A stretch of DNA of 64,000 bases from Bacillota bacterium. GTDB lineage: Bacteria > Bacillota > Clostridia > Lachnospirales > Lachnospiraceae. Both the position numbers and the translations under genes were made by a program. Where the stretch lies: positions 1 through 64,000 of the forward strand of contig JAQXUQ010000014.1 in NCBI GenBank assembly GCA_029224465.1, given 5' to 3'. The first letter of the stretch is position 1. Each line of letters begins with the position of its first letter. Of this stretch, positions 33,401 through 42,194 are shown in pieces. A model generated the notes under the pieces. It had not been told where the DNA came from and made no database searches. It worked only from the letters and a program-made list of their open reading frames with translations.

Positions 33401-36008
33401 TGGTCAGAAGCTGCATGATCTGACGCAGGCGCTCGGACTGGACTATAATCTGCTGAAACCCGATACCGCTGCAAAACTTTCATGGAACCAGCTGGAGGAT
33501 ACAGCAAACTGGGGAACAACCGCGTTTGGCGGTACAAGAATCCGGTTTGATGATTATAAATTGTGGTTTTTTACCGTTAACGGAGAGAATCCGACGATTA
33601 CAGATAATGTCACCTACTATCTGCAGTGGAAGCCGGACGCGAAGAAATCCGGTCTCAGCGGCAGCTTCGTTCTGCAGGGAGATCTCTGGCACGAGGGGAT
33701 CAGCAAACCTTCGAAGGCGACAACAATCAGTAAATCCGTCAAAACAGGAGATGCGGTCAGCCTGACAGCGGGTGTTGATGTCACGCCGGTCAAAGAAAAA
33801 ATCGGCGAGATTGCGAGAGTGCTGGATGTAGAAGAAAACGAATACAATACAATCAGGATCAACGCGCCGAAATGCGTTCTTACGGCATCTTTTGAGATTC
33901 CGGACGGCTTTTCGATTCCGGACAAGAACAAAATCAAAGCGGAAGCCAAGGGGCTGGGGGAATGTTTTGACCTGGAAGAGCCGGAAATCAGCGGCAGAAC
34001 GATTACAGTCCGTTTCAGCTTAAAGCCCGGCATGACAGATTTTGAAAAACTGTATAAAGCGGTCAGCAGCACCGGGACGACTTCAGAGCAGCCGGGTGAG
34101 AATTGGATTACGCTGAGGATTTCCGGATTGCAGATTAATGGAGAGAACGTTCATGATCTCGACATTCTGACAATCAAAGGAATGGTCGGCGGCAATTTTA
34201 CCGCGACTGCCGTGAGAGGTGAGAAATCAAAGGCGCAGGCACCGAAAATGGCTTTTGCCAGTGTACGGATGGCCGCACCGCAGGCACAGGCGGCAGAGCA
34301 GGCGCTCTCGTTTGATTTTACATTCGACGGGCAGCAGTCCAAAGGCGGAAAGGACATGAGGGGCAGTGATGGTATTACCCTTTCTTTCCGGCTGAACAAA
34401 CCGGCACAGCTGGTTCTTCCGGGAGATCTGACAACCGAAGACGCGAACGGTATGTATGACAGCAGAGCGATCCGTGACGCAGTTCCCGGCGAGTCCCTTA
34501 CCTTTGTCGGGCGGCTGGATGTCTCCGGCATTAAAAACCAGATTCAGTATATGCAGGGCGCGGCGCAGGAACACAAAATCCGGAATGTCACAAGTAAGTT
34601 TGTAACGACGCTGCACCTGGGAAACGGTATTCTGCCGGACAGTGACCTCGACGGGATTACGCTGACAGACAACAGCCTTTTCAAGATTTCGGACAAGGCT
34701 GTGAACGGCTCCGATGTTACAATTACGATGGAGCTTTTGACGAAGGATTATTCGAGTTTCAAGAAGCTTCAGCAAGATGTTCAGGATGTTCCGGACGTTC
34801 TGGAAATCCGCGTTCCTGCCGCTGTTTCCGAAAATCCTCCGGTTTCCGGCAAGATTCTTTCCGCCGGTACGGTGACCGGAGAATTCCATGCCGAGGTAGT
34901 GGACGACGATTCGGAAACGGTTCTTGCAGAGCCTTCCTACACCTGGCATTCCGAGCAGGCTGTCAATTCGGAAAAACTTGGAAACGGACAAAATGAAGAC
35001 CGGGATGCGGAGGAAGGAGAAATAACGTATACCGTCAGAATCCCCGAGGCAAACAAGCTGCCGGCGGATATTCTGATCAATGATGACACAGAGAACAAAT
35101 CGGTTTACACGGCAGCGGTCGATGAGGCGCTGACCTACAAAGCAAAAGTCGATGTCACGCCGGTGCAGCAGGAGATGATAGAAATTGAAAACTCGTTCGG
35201 CGTAACTTCGGATGAGCAATTCCGGAACATCGAGCTTTCCGGAGTAAGCTGCCGGTTCCGGGCGAGGCTTCAGGTTCCGGAAGAACTCTGGAGCGTATGG
35301 CCGAAGGAGAAAGGCAGCTACAGTCTGGAAAACCCGGACGGAACCCCGGCCGGCGCATTTACAATCACGGATGTGACAACCGATCAGCATACGATCGTTG
35401 TGTACATGGGCCTGAACGGATTCTGGGATGGAAACGGGACCTATGACCAGCTTCATAAAGCTGTTATGGAAGTCACGAAGCAGGAGCTGATTCTGAAGGT
35501 TAGTTCCTTCCGTGTCCCGGCTTCGATTCCCCGGGATCAGCGGATCAGCGTATACGGAACAGTGAACGGATCGATGCAGTCAAGAGCAAGAAAGAGCGTA
35601 TCGCCGTTTAATAGATTGCTTCGTGCGGCTGCGGACGCTCCGGAAAAGATTTTTACGTTTGCCTGGAGTTCCACGCAGATGGACGGAGGAAGCGATGCCG
35701 CTTATCCGGATGCCGCGGCGTCTTCGATCAGCGCGACATTTCAAGTTCCTTCTTCCGGAGAAAAACAATCCGATTCCACGGAAGGCACCTCCGGTCAATA
35801 CCAGGTATCTTCCCCGGCAGCTGCTGTACACCGGGCGGCAACTGTAAAGCCGGCGGCCCCTGCAGCACCTGTGAAGGCCACTGATCAAAAGGCTGTATCC
35901 ACTGGTGACAACAGTAAGATGATGCTTGATCTAGTGCTGCTGATTGCTTCCGGGACCTGCCTTGCGGCATGGGCTTTCCTGCGCAGAAGAAAAAGACATG
36001 GACAGTAA
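30473..36008 (+). CDS. Giant cell-wall surface protein; signal peptide offset by one A
   Basis: About 1,844 residues if read through one frameshift. The start at 30473 has AGGAGG upstream and begins MKKGSKK, but seven A at 30488-30494 put the hydrophobic core LIAALCAAAMLAS out of frame; six A would restore it. The long uninterrupted frame itself opens at 30522. A Thr/Glu/Asp-rich stalk comes first, then an InlB-type repeat (about 30840-31120), a right-handed beta-helix-like region (31590-32620) and two more InlB-type repeats (32760-33350). Three diverged copies of a domain of 210-250 residues follow (about 33650-35600). The C-terminus is a proline-rich linker, KAVSTGDNS, a hydrophobic segment and RRRKRHGQ, a variant sortase signal. 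Adhesion or matrix binding is likely; ligand unknown. Confidence 0.85.
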
Positions 36009-36127
36009 TCTGCTTTTCCATTCATAAAAAGTCTGTCCCCTTGTGTACAGGGAGCCGCCCATGCGCCGGATTGCATAGATAATCCAAGACAAATCCGGCG
36101 ACCCGCGTTGTATTGCCGCAAAAGCAA

Positions 36128-36156
36128 TTGCGTGTAATGCTCTGTCCGGGTACAAT
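36128..36156 (+). promoter_or_regulatory. Promoter of pgeF
   Basis: TTGCGT (36128-36133), 17-bp spacer, TACAAT (36151-36156). The predicted start point (about 36163) coincides with the ATG, so the message may be leaderless. Confidence 0.55.
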
Positions 36157-36162
36157 GGAAGC

Positions 36163-37044
36163 ATGAATTACATAAGAAAAGGCAGCCATCCAATTTTACA
36201 GGAACAAATCTACATAAACGAGGACGGGAGCAGACTTCCCGTCCTTGTTTTTCCTGCGCTGAATGCAGCCGGTTTTGTGCAGCACTGTTTTACCACAAGA
36301 CTGGGCGGCGTCAGCGACGGATATCTGGGCACGCTGAATCTGTCTTTTACAAGAGGTGACGATCCGGTCAACGTACACGAAAATTTCAAACGCGTCGGTG
36401 CGGTGTTCGGCAAGGGAGAGGAAGACTTTGTTCTGACCTGTCAGGAGCATCACACGAACGTACGGCGGGTCAGCAGAGAAGATGCCGGCGCGGGTGTCAC
36501 AAAACCGCTTCTGTGGACGGATGTCGACGGCCTGATCACGGATGAGCCGGGGATAATTCTCGGTACTTTTTTTGCGGATTGTGTCCCGCTTATGTTTGTC
36601 GATCCTGTGCACAGGGCAATCGGCGCGAGTCATTCCGGCTGGAGAGGAACCGCAGCGCGGATGGGCGCGGTGACGCTGAAGAGAATGCACGAGGAATTCG
36701 GGACGGAACCGGAAGACGTTCTGTGTGCGATCGGGCCTTCCATCTGCCGGGAACATTATGAAGTCAGTGATGAAGTCGCGGATTGTTTCCGGAAGGAATT
36801 TCCGGCGCATGTGCAGGAAATCCTGGAGGACAAGCATAACGGGCATGCCCAGCTGAATCTGTGGGAAGCCTGCCGGATTACACTTCTGGAAGCGGGGGGG
36901 TTGCCGCGGAACATCTTTGTTACGGATATTTGCACCTGTTGTAATCCGGAACTTCTGTTTTCGCACAGAGCAAGCCGCGGCAGGCGGGGCAACTTCGGCG
37001 GCTTTATTATGATTAAAGACGAGAAGAGCGCACAGGAGCATTGA
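36163..37044 (+). CDS. pgeF: PgeF/YfiH-family protein (peptidoglycan editing, purine nucleoside activity)
   Basis: 293 residues of the DUF152/Cu-oxidase_4 family. The metal-site motifs are all present: FTTRLGGVS, QEHHTNVRR with its histidine, TDVDGLITDEPGIILGTFFADCVPLMF, SHSGWRGT and GPSICREHYEV. Family members have been shown to act on purine nucleosides and, in E. coli, to keep L-Ser out of peptidoglycan precursors; older names call them laccases. The ATG at 36163 has no ribosome-binding site and sits at the predicted transcription start. A GH13 gene follows 15 bp downstream and is probably co-transcribed, although no functional link is known. Confidence 0.93.
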   Translation: MNYIRKGSHPILQEQIYINEDGSRLPVLVFPALNAAGFVQHCFTTRLGGVSDGYLGTLNLSFTRGDDPVNVHENFKRVGAVFGKGEEDFVLTCQEHHTNVRRVSREDAGAGVTKPLLWTDVDGLITDEPGIILGTFFADCVPLMFVDPVHRAIGASHSGWRGTAARMGAVTLKRMHEEFGTEPEDVLCAIGPSICREHYEVSDEVADCFRKEFPAHVQEILEDKHNGHAQLNLWEACRITLLEAGGLPRNIFVTDICTCCNPELLFSHRASRGRRGNFGGFIMIKDEKSAQEH

Positions 37045-37059
37045 CGGGGAGGTGAAGGC

Positions 37060-38667
37060 ATGCCTGCATGGCTGGAAGACGCTGTTTTTTATGAGATTTA
37101 TCCGCAGTCGTTTTATGATTCCAACGCGGACGGGATCGGCGACATTAAAGGAATTACGCAGAAGCTTGACTATATTCTCTCACTCGGGTGTAACGCGGTC
37201 TGGCTCAATCCCTGTTTTGACTCGCCGTTTCAGGACGCCGGATACGATGTACGCGATTACAGGAAAGTCGCGCCGCGCTACGGCACGAACGAAGACCTGT
37301 ACGAGCTTTTTGAAAAGGCACATGAGAAAGGGATCCGTGTCCTTCTGGATCTGGTGCCGGGGCATACGTCCGAGGAACATGAATGGTTCCGCAGGAGCAG
37401 TATGCAGGAGAAAAACGAATTTACAAACCGTTATGTCTGGACGGATTTCTGCTTCAGCGGCATGGACGGGTACCGGTACGTCGCCGGTGAATCGCAAAGA
37501 AGCGGAACCTATCTTGTAAATTTCTTTAAGTGCCAGCCGGCGCTGAATTACGGCTTTGGCAGGATTGACCAGCCCTGGCAGCTGCCGCCGGAGCACCCGG
37601 ACTGCCGCGCAAGCGTTGCAGCAATCAAGGAGATCTGCCGCTTCTGGCTGGACCACGGATGCGACGGGTTCCGCGTGGATATGGCAGGTTCCCTTGTCAA
37701 GAACGATGACGACGCCAAAACAGCAACGTCCCGCATCTACCACGAAATCCGGAAAATGTTTGACCGGGATTATCCTGCGGCTGCGCTTGTCGCCGAGTGG
37801 AGCGAGCCGGAGCTTTCGATTCCGGCCGGTTTTCATTGTGACTTTCTTCTAAATGATCCGAGAACACCCTACAGCACGCTGGTCCGGGATTACGGAAATC
37901 ACGCGGGATATGCGGTGTACGGCGGAAGCGGGTTTAACGGGGACGGAAAACCGATGCCGCCACTGGAAGATCACAGCTTTTTCAAAAAGGACGCGGGCGG
38001 CGATGTCCGCCCGTTCATCGACTACTATCTCCGGACAATGAAGACAATCGGAGACCGCGGCTACATCAGTATGATCACCGGCAATCATGATACGGTCCGC
38101 CTGAGCTACAGTCTGGACAAGAAGGAGCAGGAGCTCTTTTACGCGTTTCTGTTTACGATGCCGGGCGTACCGTTCCTGTATTACGGAGACGAAATCGGCA
38201 TGCGGTATCTGAATCTGCCGACCAGAGAAGGAGGTTATTTCCGGACCGGCGCGCGGACACCGATGCAGTGGGAGAGCGGAAAGAATCTCGGATTTTCAGA
38301 CGCGGACCCCGGGGAGCTCTATCTGCCGGAAGACGGCGCAGAGGACGCGCCGACCGTGGAATCGCAGGAGAACGATGAAAATTCCATGCTTTCGGTTACA
38401 AGGCGGCTGATCGCGCTGCGGCATGCGGACAAAGATCTGCATGCGCAGGCAAATCTGGAAATTCTGCATGCGGTGATAAAAGATCCGCTGCTTGTCTGCT
38501 GCAGAGGTAAAACAATCCTAGCGTTCAACACCTCCGGCGCAGAGCGCGCATACAACCTGAAAAACGCGGCCGCGTTCGCGATGCTCGATGCGATCGGGGG
38601 CGCATTTACGCGGAAGGATGAACTGATTCTGCCGCCGCAGAGCTTTGCCGCCCTAAAAGAAGAATAA
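37060..38667 (+). CDS. GH13 alpha-glucosidase/oligo-glucosidase type enzyme
   Basis: 535 residues, GGGGAGG seven bases before the ATG. TIM-barrel signatures are AVFYEIYPQSFYDSNADGIGD, AVWLNPCFDSP, nucleophile Asp207 in GFRVDMAG, acid Glu246 in LVAEWSEPE and transition-state Asp344 in GNHD. It has no signal peptide and no CBM. Length and motifs fit the oligo-1,6-glucosidase, trehalose or cyclomaltodextrin hydrolase branches; the unusual FRVDMAGSLVKNDDDA region makes the exact specificity uncertain. It hydrolyses or rearranges alpha-glucosidic links of imported oligosaccharides. It is the second GH13 enzyme in the window, and is probably co-transcribed with pgeF. Confidence 0.88.
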   Translation: MPAWLEDAVFYEIYPQSFYDSNADGIGDIKGITQKLDYILSLGCNAVWLNPCFDSPFQDAGYDVRDYRKVAPRYGTNEDLYELFEKAHEKGIRVLLDLVPGHTSEEHEWFRRSSMQEKNEFTNRYVWTDFCFSGMDGYRYVAGESQRSGTYLVNFFKCQPALNYGFGRIDQPWQLPPEHPDCRASVAAIKEICRFWLDHGCDGFRVDMAGSLVKNDDDAKTATSRIYHEIRKMFDRDYPAAALVAEWSEPELSIPAGFHCDFLLNDPRTPYSTLVRDYGNHAGYAVYGGSGFNGDGKPMPPLEDHSFFKKDAGGDVRPFIDYYLRTMKTIGDRGYISMITGNHDTVRLSYSLDKKEQELFYAFLFTMPGVPFLYYGDEIGMRYLNLPTREGGYFRTGARTPMQWESGKNLGFSDADPGELYLPEDGAEDAPTVESQENDENSMLSVTRRLIALRHADKDLHAQANLEILHAVIKDPLLVCCRGKTILAFNTSGAERAYNLKNAAAFAMLDAIGGAFTRKDELILPPQSFAALKEE

Positions 38668-38694
38668 TTGCCGCGGGCAGCTGCCCGCCATAAC

Positions 38695-38726
38695 AAAAAG
38701 CCGGGGCACTGCCGCCCCGGCTTTTT
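38695..38726. terminator. Bidirectional terminator
   Basis: AAAAAGCCGGGG (38695-38706) and CCCCGGCTTTTT (38715-38726) are perfect 12-bp inverted repeats. With A-run and T-run on opposite sides, it terminates both the GH13 gene and the convergent flavodiiron gene. A second small stem GTGCGCC/GGCGCAC follows at 38733-38750. Confidence 0.9.
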
Positions 38727-38770
38727 GAAAAAGTGCGCCTTGCGGCGCACCACCTATATCCGAAAGACCT

Positions 38771-39967
38771 TCAGGCATTGGCTACCGCATCCACAAACGC
38801 GTCCAGTGCAGCCTCGTCACAGGCATGCAGAGCGGAACGGATGGTCAGCGTGTCGTCCAGAACTTCGCAGTTTTTAAAGCCTTCCAGCTTCGCGCGCATC
38901 AGTTTCGCGGCTGCCGGCGCCCAGGTGCCGTTTTCAGCAAGCGCGAAGATACGGTTCGAAACACAAAGGGCCGCCATGTCCTCGATGAAATCGTTCACCG
39001 GAGGATAAATTCCCATGTTGTAGGTCGGGCAGAAAAGGACAATCTTAGCACAGCGCCAGACTTCGCTGATCAGGTAGGAAACATCTGTTTCGCTTGCATC
39101 GAAGACGGAGACGCCCCTGCCCGTCTTCGTCTGCAGTTTCGCTGCAAATTCCTCTGCCGCGCTTGCGGTATGTCCGTACAGGCTGCCGTAAACCACAAGA
39201 ACATCGTCCGTTTCCGGCTCATCCGCGCTCCACTTCTGATATTTGTCCAGAATATAAGAAAGATCTTTGCGCCAGACCGGTCCGTGCAGCGGCAGAATTT
39301 CCTGAATATCGAGACTTCCGGCCTTCCGCAGCACCGCCTGAACGTTTGTGCCGTATTTGCCGACGATATTAGCATAGTAGCGTCTTGCCTCGTCCAGGAA
39401 CTTTGCCTCAAAATTATAGTCATCCGCAAAAATGCTGCCGTCCAGCGCTCCGAACGTGCCGAAAGCGTCGGCGGAAAACAGCGCCTTCGTATACTCGTCA
39501 TACGCAAAGAGCACTTCCGGCCAGTGCACCATCGGCGCCGTCATGAAACGGAAGGTGTGCGCGCCGGTGACAAGCGTGTCCCCGTCCTTGACAATCTGCT
39601 TTTTCTGACCGCCGAGTTCCGGGAAGAACTGGCCGACAAAGCGGAAGGTCTGCGCGCTGCCGACAAGGACAACGTCAGGATATCTGGATACAAACGCCTG
39701 CAGCAGAGCACAGTGGTCCGGCTCCATATGCAGAATAACAAGATAAGAAGGAGCGGAACCCTGAAGAGCTGTCTCCAGATTTTCCAGATACTGTCCCGCG
39801 ACCGATCCGTCTGCCGTGTCAAAAACAACGGTCTTTTCATCTTTTACAACATAACTGTTATAGGAAACGCCCTGCGGAAGAGGAAACAGGTTCTCGAACC
39901 TGGAGAGCCTGCGGTCACTGCCGCCGATCCAGAACGTATCCTTCGCCGCTTCCTGAATATTGATCAT
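38771..39967 (-). CDS. Flavodiiron protein (A-type flavoprotein, FprA-like)
   Basis: 398 residues from the ATG at 39967 with GAAGGAG six bases upstream. The N-terminal metallo-beta-lactamase domain has the diiron ligands His80, Glu82, Asp84 and His85 (LHMEPDHC), with further ligand regions in APMVHWPE and SADAFG, and LPLHGPVW for the last histidine. A flavodoxin domain (about 255-390) begins VLVVYGSLYGHTASAAEEFA and binds FMN. Such proteins reduce O2 to water or NO to N2O using rubredoxin-derived electrons, protecting anaerobes. The gene stands alone between convergent and divergent neighbours. Which gas it prefers cannot be told. Confidence 0.94.
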   Translation of the reverse strand: MINIQEAAKDTFWIGGSDRRLSRFENLFPLPQGVSYNSYVVKDEKTVVFDTADGSVAGQYLENLETALQGSAPSYLVILHMEPDHCALLQAFVSRYPDVVLVGSAQTFRFVGQFFPELGGQKKQIVKDGDTLVTGAHTFRFMTAPMVHWPEVLFAYDEYTKALFSADAFGTFGALDGSIFADDYNFEAKFLDEARRYYANIVGKYGTNVQAVLRKAGSLDIQEILPLHGPVWRKDLSYILDKYQKWSADEPETDDVLVVYGSLYGHTASAAEEFAAKLQTKTGRGVSVFDASETDVSYLISEVWRCAKIVLFCPTYNMGIYPPVNDFIEDMAALCVSNRIFALAENGTWAPAAAKLMRAKLEGFKNCEVLDDTLTIRSALHACDEAALDAFVDAVANA

Positions 39968-40054
39968 GAACAACTCCTTCCAAGAACTGATGATGAATGC
40001 CGAGGACAGTATAGCAGATCGGCAAATGCGATGCTAGTCATGAAGGGGCTGTTT

Positions 40055-40063
40055 TGCTATAAT
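40055..40063 (+). promoter_or_regulatory. Extended -10 promoter of pyk
   Basis: TGCTATAAT (TGN followed directly by the -10 hexamer). No -35 of quality is seen at 17 bp, as is common for extended -10 promoters. The leader is about 100 nt. Confidence 0.6.
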
Positions 40064-40168
40064 ATGATGGATCATAGGCATACGCGGGAGCGCACGCGGC
40101 GTCTGTGAAGAACGAAGGTCAGGCTTGCCTTTGCAGCCTTTCACAATACACTTTATGGAGAGAATCAT

Positions 40169-41590
40169 ATGAGAAAGACAAAAATTATCTGCACCCTCGG
40201 ACCCGCCAGTGACAGTGAGGAGATGATCCGCAAGCTGATCAGCGCGGGGATGAATGTCGCCCGTTTCAATTTCTCGCACGGGACACATGAAGAACAGCTT
40301 GAAAAATACAGAACGCTCTGCAAAGTCAGAAAAGAACTGGGACAGCCGGTCGCGGCACTGCTTGATACAAAGGGACCCGAAATCCGTCTGCGTGATTTCG
40401 AGGGCGGAAAGATCACGCTCGAGAGGGGACAGGCGTTTACACTGACAACCGACGAGTGCATGGGAACAAAGGAGAAGGCTTCCGTCACATACAAAGGACT
40501 TCCGCACGATGTAAAGGAAGGCGGCAGCATCCTGATTGACGACGGCCTGATCGAGCTGCACGTGGACCGCGTCGACGGAAGTGATATTGTCTGCACGGTT
40601 GTCAACGGCGGGCCTGTCTCCAACCACAAAGGCGTGAACGTTCCCGGCGCGGACCTGACCATGCCTTTCATCAGTCCGCAGGACCGTTCGGATATCGAGT
40701 TCGGCTGTGCGAACGGCTTTGACATGATTGCGGCTTCGTTTACAAGAACTGCCGACGATATCCGCGAAATCCGCTATATCCTGCACAATAATAATTCGAA
40801 TATGAAGATCATCGCGAAGATCGAGAGCGTGCAGGGAATCCGCAACATCGAGAGCATTCTGGACGAGGCGGACGGCGTGATGGTTGCGAGAGGCGATATG
40901 GGCGTTGAAATCCCGCTGGAAGATGTGCCTTCGATCCAGAAGAAGATCATCAAGCTCGCGGAGTCCAAGGGAAAGATGTGCGTTACGGCAACGCAGATGC
41001 TCGATTCGATGATCCACAACCCGCGCCCGACAAGAGCCGAGACGACAGACGTCGCGAACGCGATTTATGACGGTACGACAGCAATTATGCTTTCCGGTGA
41101 AACCGCGAACGGCGCTTACCCGGTGGAAGCTGTCGCAACAATGGCCAGAATCGCGGAGCGCACCGAACAGGATATCGATTACAAGGGAAGAATGATGAAG
41201 CGCGTTATGGGAGAGACCGGCGACTCCGATGTCACGAAGGCGATTTCCCACGCGACCTGCACGATCGCCGACGACGTGCACGCGGACGCGATCATTACCG
41301 TTACAATGTCCGGCCGCACGGCCGCGTCGCTTGCGAACTTCAAGCCGACAGCACCGATTATTGCCTGCACGCCGAGCGAGCAGGTGGCCTGCCAGATGAA
41401 TCTTCTGTTCGATACGACACCGATTATCATCGGGCAGGAGCCGTCCGCGGATCTTCTGTTTGAGGCCGCGATTAACAGCGCAAAGAGCGCGCATCTTGTT
41501 TCTTCGGGTGACCGCGTCGTTCTGACGGCAGGTGTGCCGCTTGGCGTATCCGGCAATACCAACATGATCAGAGTCATCGAAGTATGGTGA
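40169..41590 (+). CDS. pyk: Pyruvate kinase
   Basis: 473 residues. The N-terminal motif KTKIICTLGPAS, NVARFNFSHGTHEE, the K+/Mg2+ region LLDTKGPEIR, KIESVQGIRNI, the active-site block GVMVARGDMGVEIPLE and ATQMLDSMIHNPRPTRAE are all intact. It makes pyruvate and ATP from PEP and ADP. The C-terminal PEP-utiliser domain that Bacillus pyruvate kinase carries is absent. The phosphotransferase start is preceded by GGAGAG. The guanylate-kinase-like gene follows after 10 bp, so pyk heads the kinase-holB-ricT-trmN6-rsmI operon. Together with ptsI and pckA, also in the window, it competes for PEP. Confidence 0.97.
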   Translation: MRKTKIICTLGPASDSEEMIRKLISAGMNVARFNFSHGTHEEQLEKYRTLCKVRKELGQPVAALLDTKGPEIRLRDFEGGKITLERGQAFTLTTDECMGTKEKASVTYKGLPHDVKEGGSILIDDGLIELHVDRVDGSDIVCTVVNGGPVSNHKGVNVPGADLTMPFISPQDRSDIEFGCANGFDMIAASFTRTADDIREIRYILHNNNSNMKIIAKIESVQGIRNIESILDEADGVMVARGDMGVEIPLEDVPSIQKKIIKLAESKGKMCVTATQMLDSMIHNPRPTRAETTDVANAIYDGTTAIMLSGETANGAYPVEAVATMARIAERTEQDIDYKGRMMKRVMGETGDSDVTKAISHATCTIADDVHADAIITVTMSGRTAASLANFKPTAPIIACTPSEQVACQMNLLFDTTPIIIGQEPSADLLFEAAINSAKSAHLVSSGDRVVLTAGVPLGVSGNTNMIRVIEVW

Positions 41591-41600
41591 AAGGATTCCC

Positions 41601-42194
41601 ATGCATAAACTGTTCTGCCTGATGGGCAAGAGCGCGTCCGGCAAGGACACGATTTACCGGGCTCTCCTGCTGGATAAGAGCCTTGGCCTGCACAGGGTGA
41701 TCCCTTATACGACAAGACCCATCCGGGAAGGGGAAGAGAACGGCCGGGAATATTACTTTGTATCGACACAGCAGTTTGAACGCTTCTGTACGGAAGGAAA
41801 AATTCTGGAGCAGCGCTGCTATGATACCGTGTACGGCCCGTGGCATTATTTCACGGCCGATGACGGTCAGATCGACCTCTCGTCTTACAGTTCTTTGATG
41901 ATCGGAACGCCGCAGGCGTTTGTTTCGATCCGGAAATGTTTTGGCGGGTACAAGGTGATCCCCCTCTGCGTCCGGGTTGAAGACGGGGAGCGGCTTCTTC
42001 GCGCGATCGAGCGGGAGAGAAGGGAAGAAAAGCCGCGGTATGAAGAGCTGTGCCGGCGCTTCCTTGCGGATCAGGAGGACTTTTCCAGGGAGCGGCTTTT
42101 GTCTTCCGGCATTACCAATTTCTTCGACAATGTGGATCTGGATACCTGCATCCGCGAAATTGCGGACTTTATCCGGAAGAAGACAGGGGCGTGA
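41601..42194 (+). CDS. Guanylate-kinase-like P-loop kinase
   Basis: 197 residues. The P-loop GKSASGKDTI is followed by the GMP-binding-like segment IPYTTRPIREGEENGREYYFVS, typical of guanylate kinase. The C-terminal half departs from canonical Gmk: there is an RIERERREEKPRYEELCRRF-like lid, and the usual KVLDID strand is replaced by LMIGTPQAF. It is therefore probably a paralogue, not the essential GMP kinase. In Bacillus this position, just before holB, is held by thymidylate kinase. It overlaps holB by one base (TGATG). The nucleotide it phosphorylates is unknown. Confidence 0.8.
   Translation: MHKLFCLMGKSASGKDTIYRALLLDKSLGLHRVIPYTTRPIREGEENGREYYFVSTQQFERFCTEGKILEQRCYDTVYGPWHYFTADDGQIDLSSYSSLMIGTPQAFVSIRKCFGGYKVIPLCVRVEDGERLLRAIERERREEKPRYEELCRRFLADQEDFSRERLLSSGITNFFDNVDLDTCIREIADFIRKKTGA

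Noticed and set aside
36163-37044. Multicopper laccase activity for the YfiH-type gene
   Set aside because: The older polyphenol oxidase label rests on weak activity; the family motifs are those of PgeF-type purine/peptidoglycan-editing proteins.
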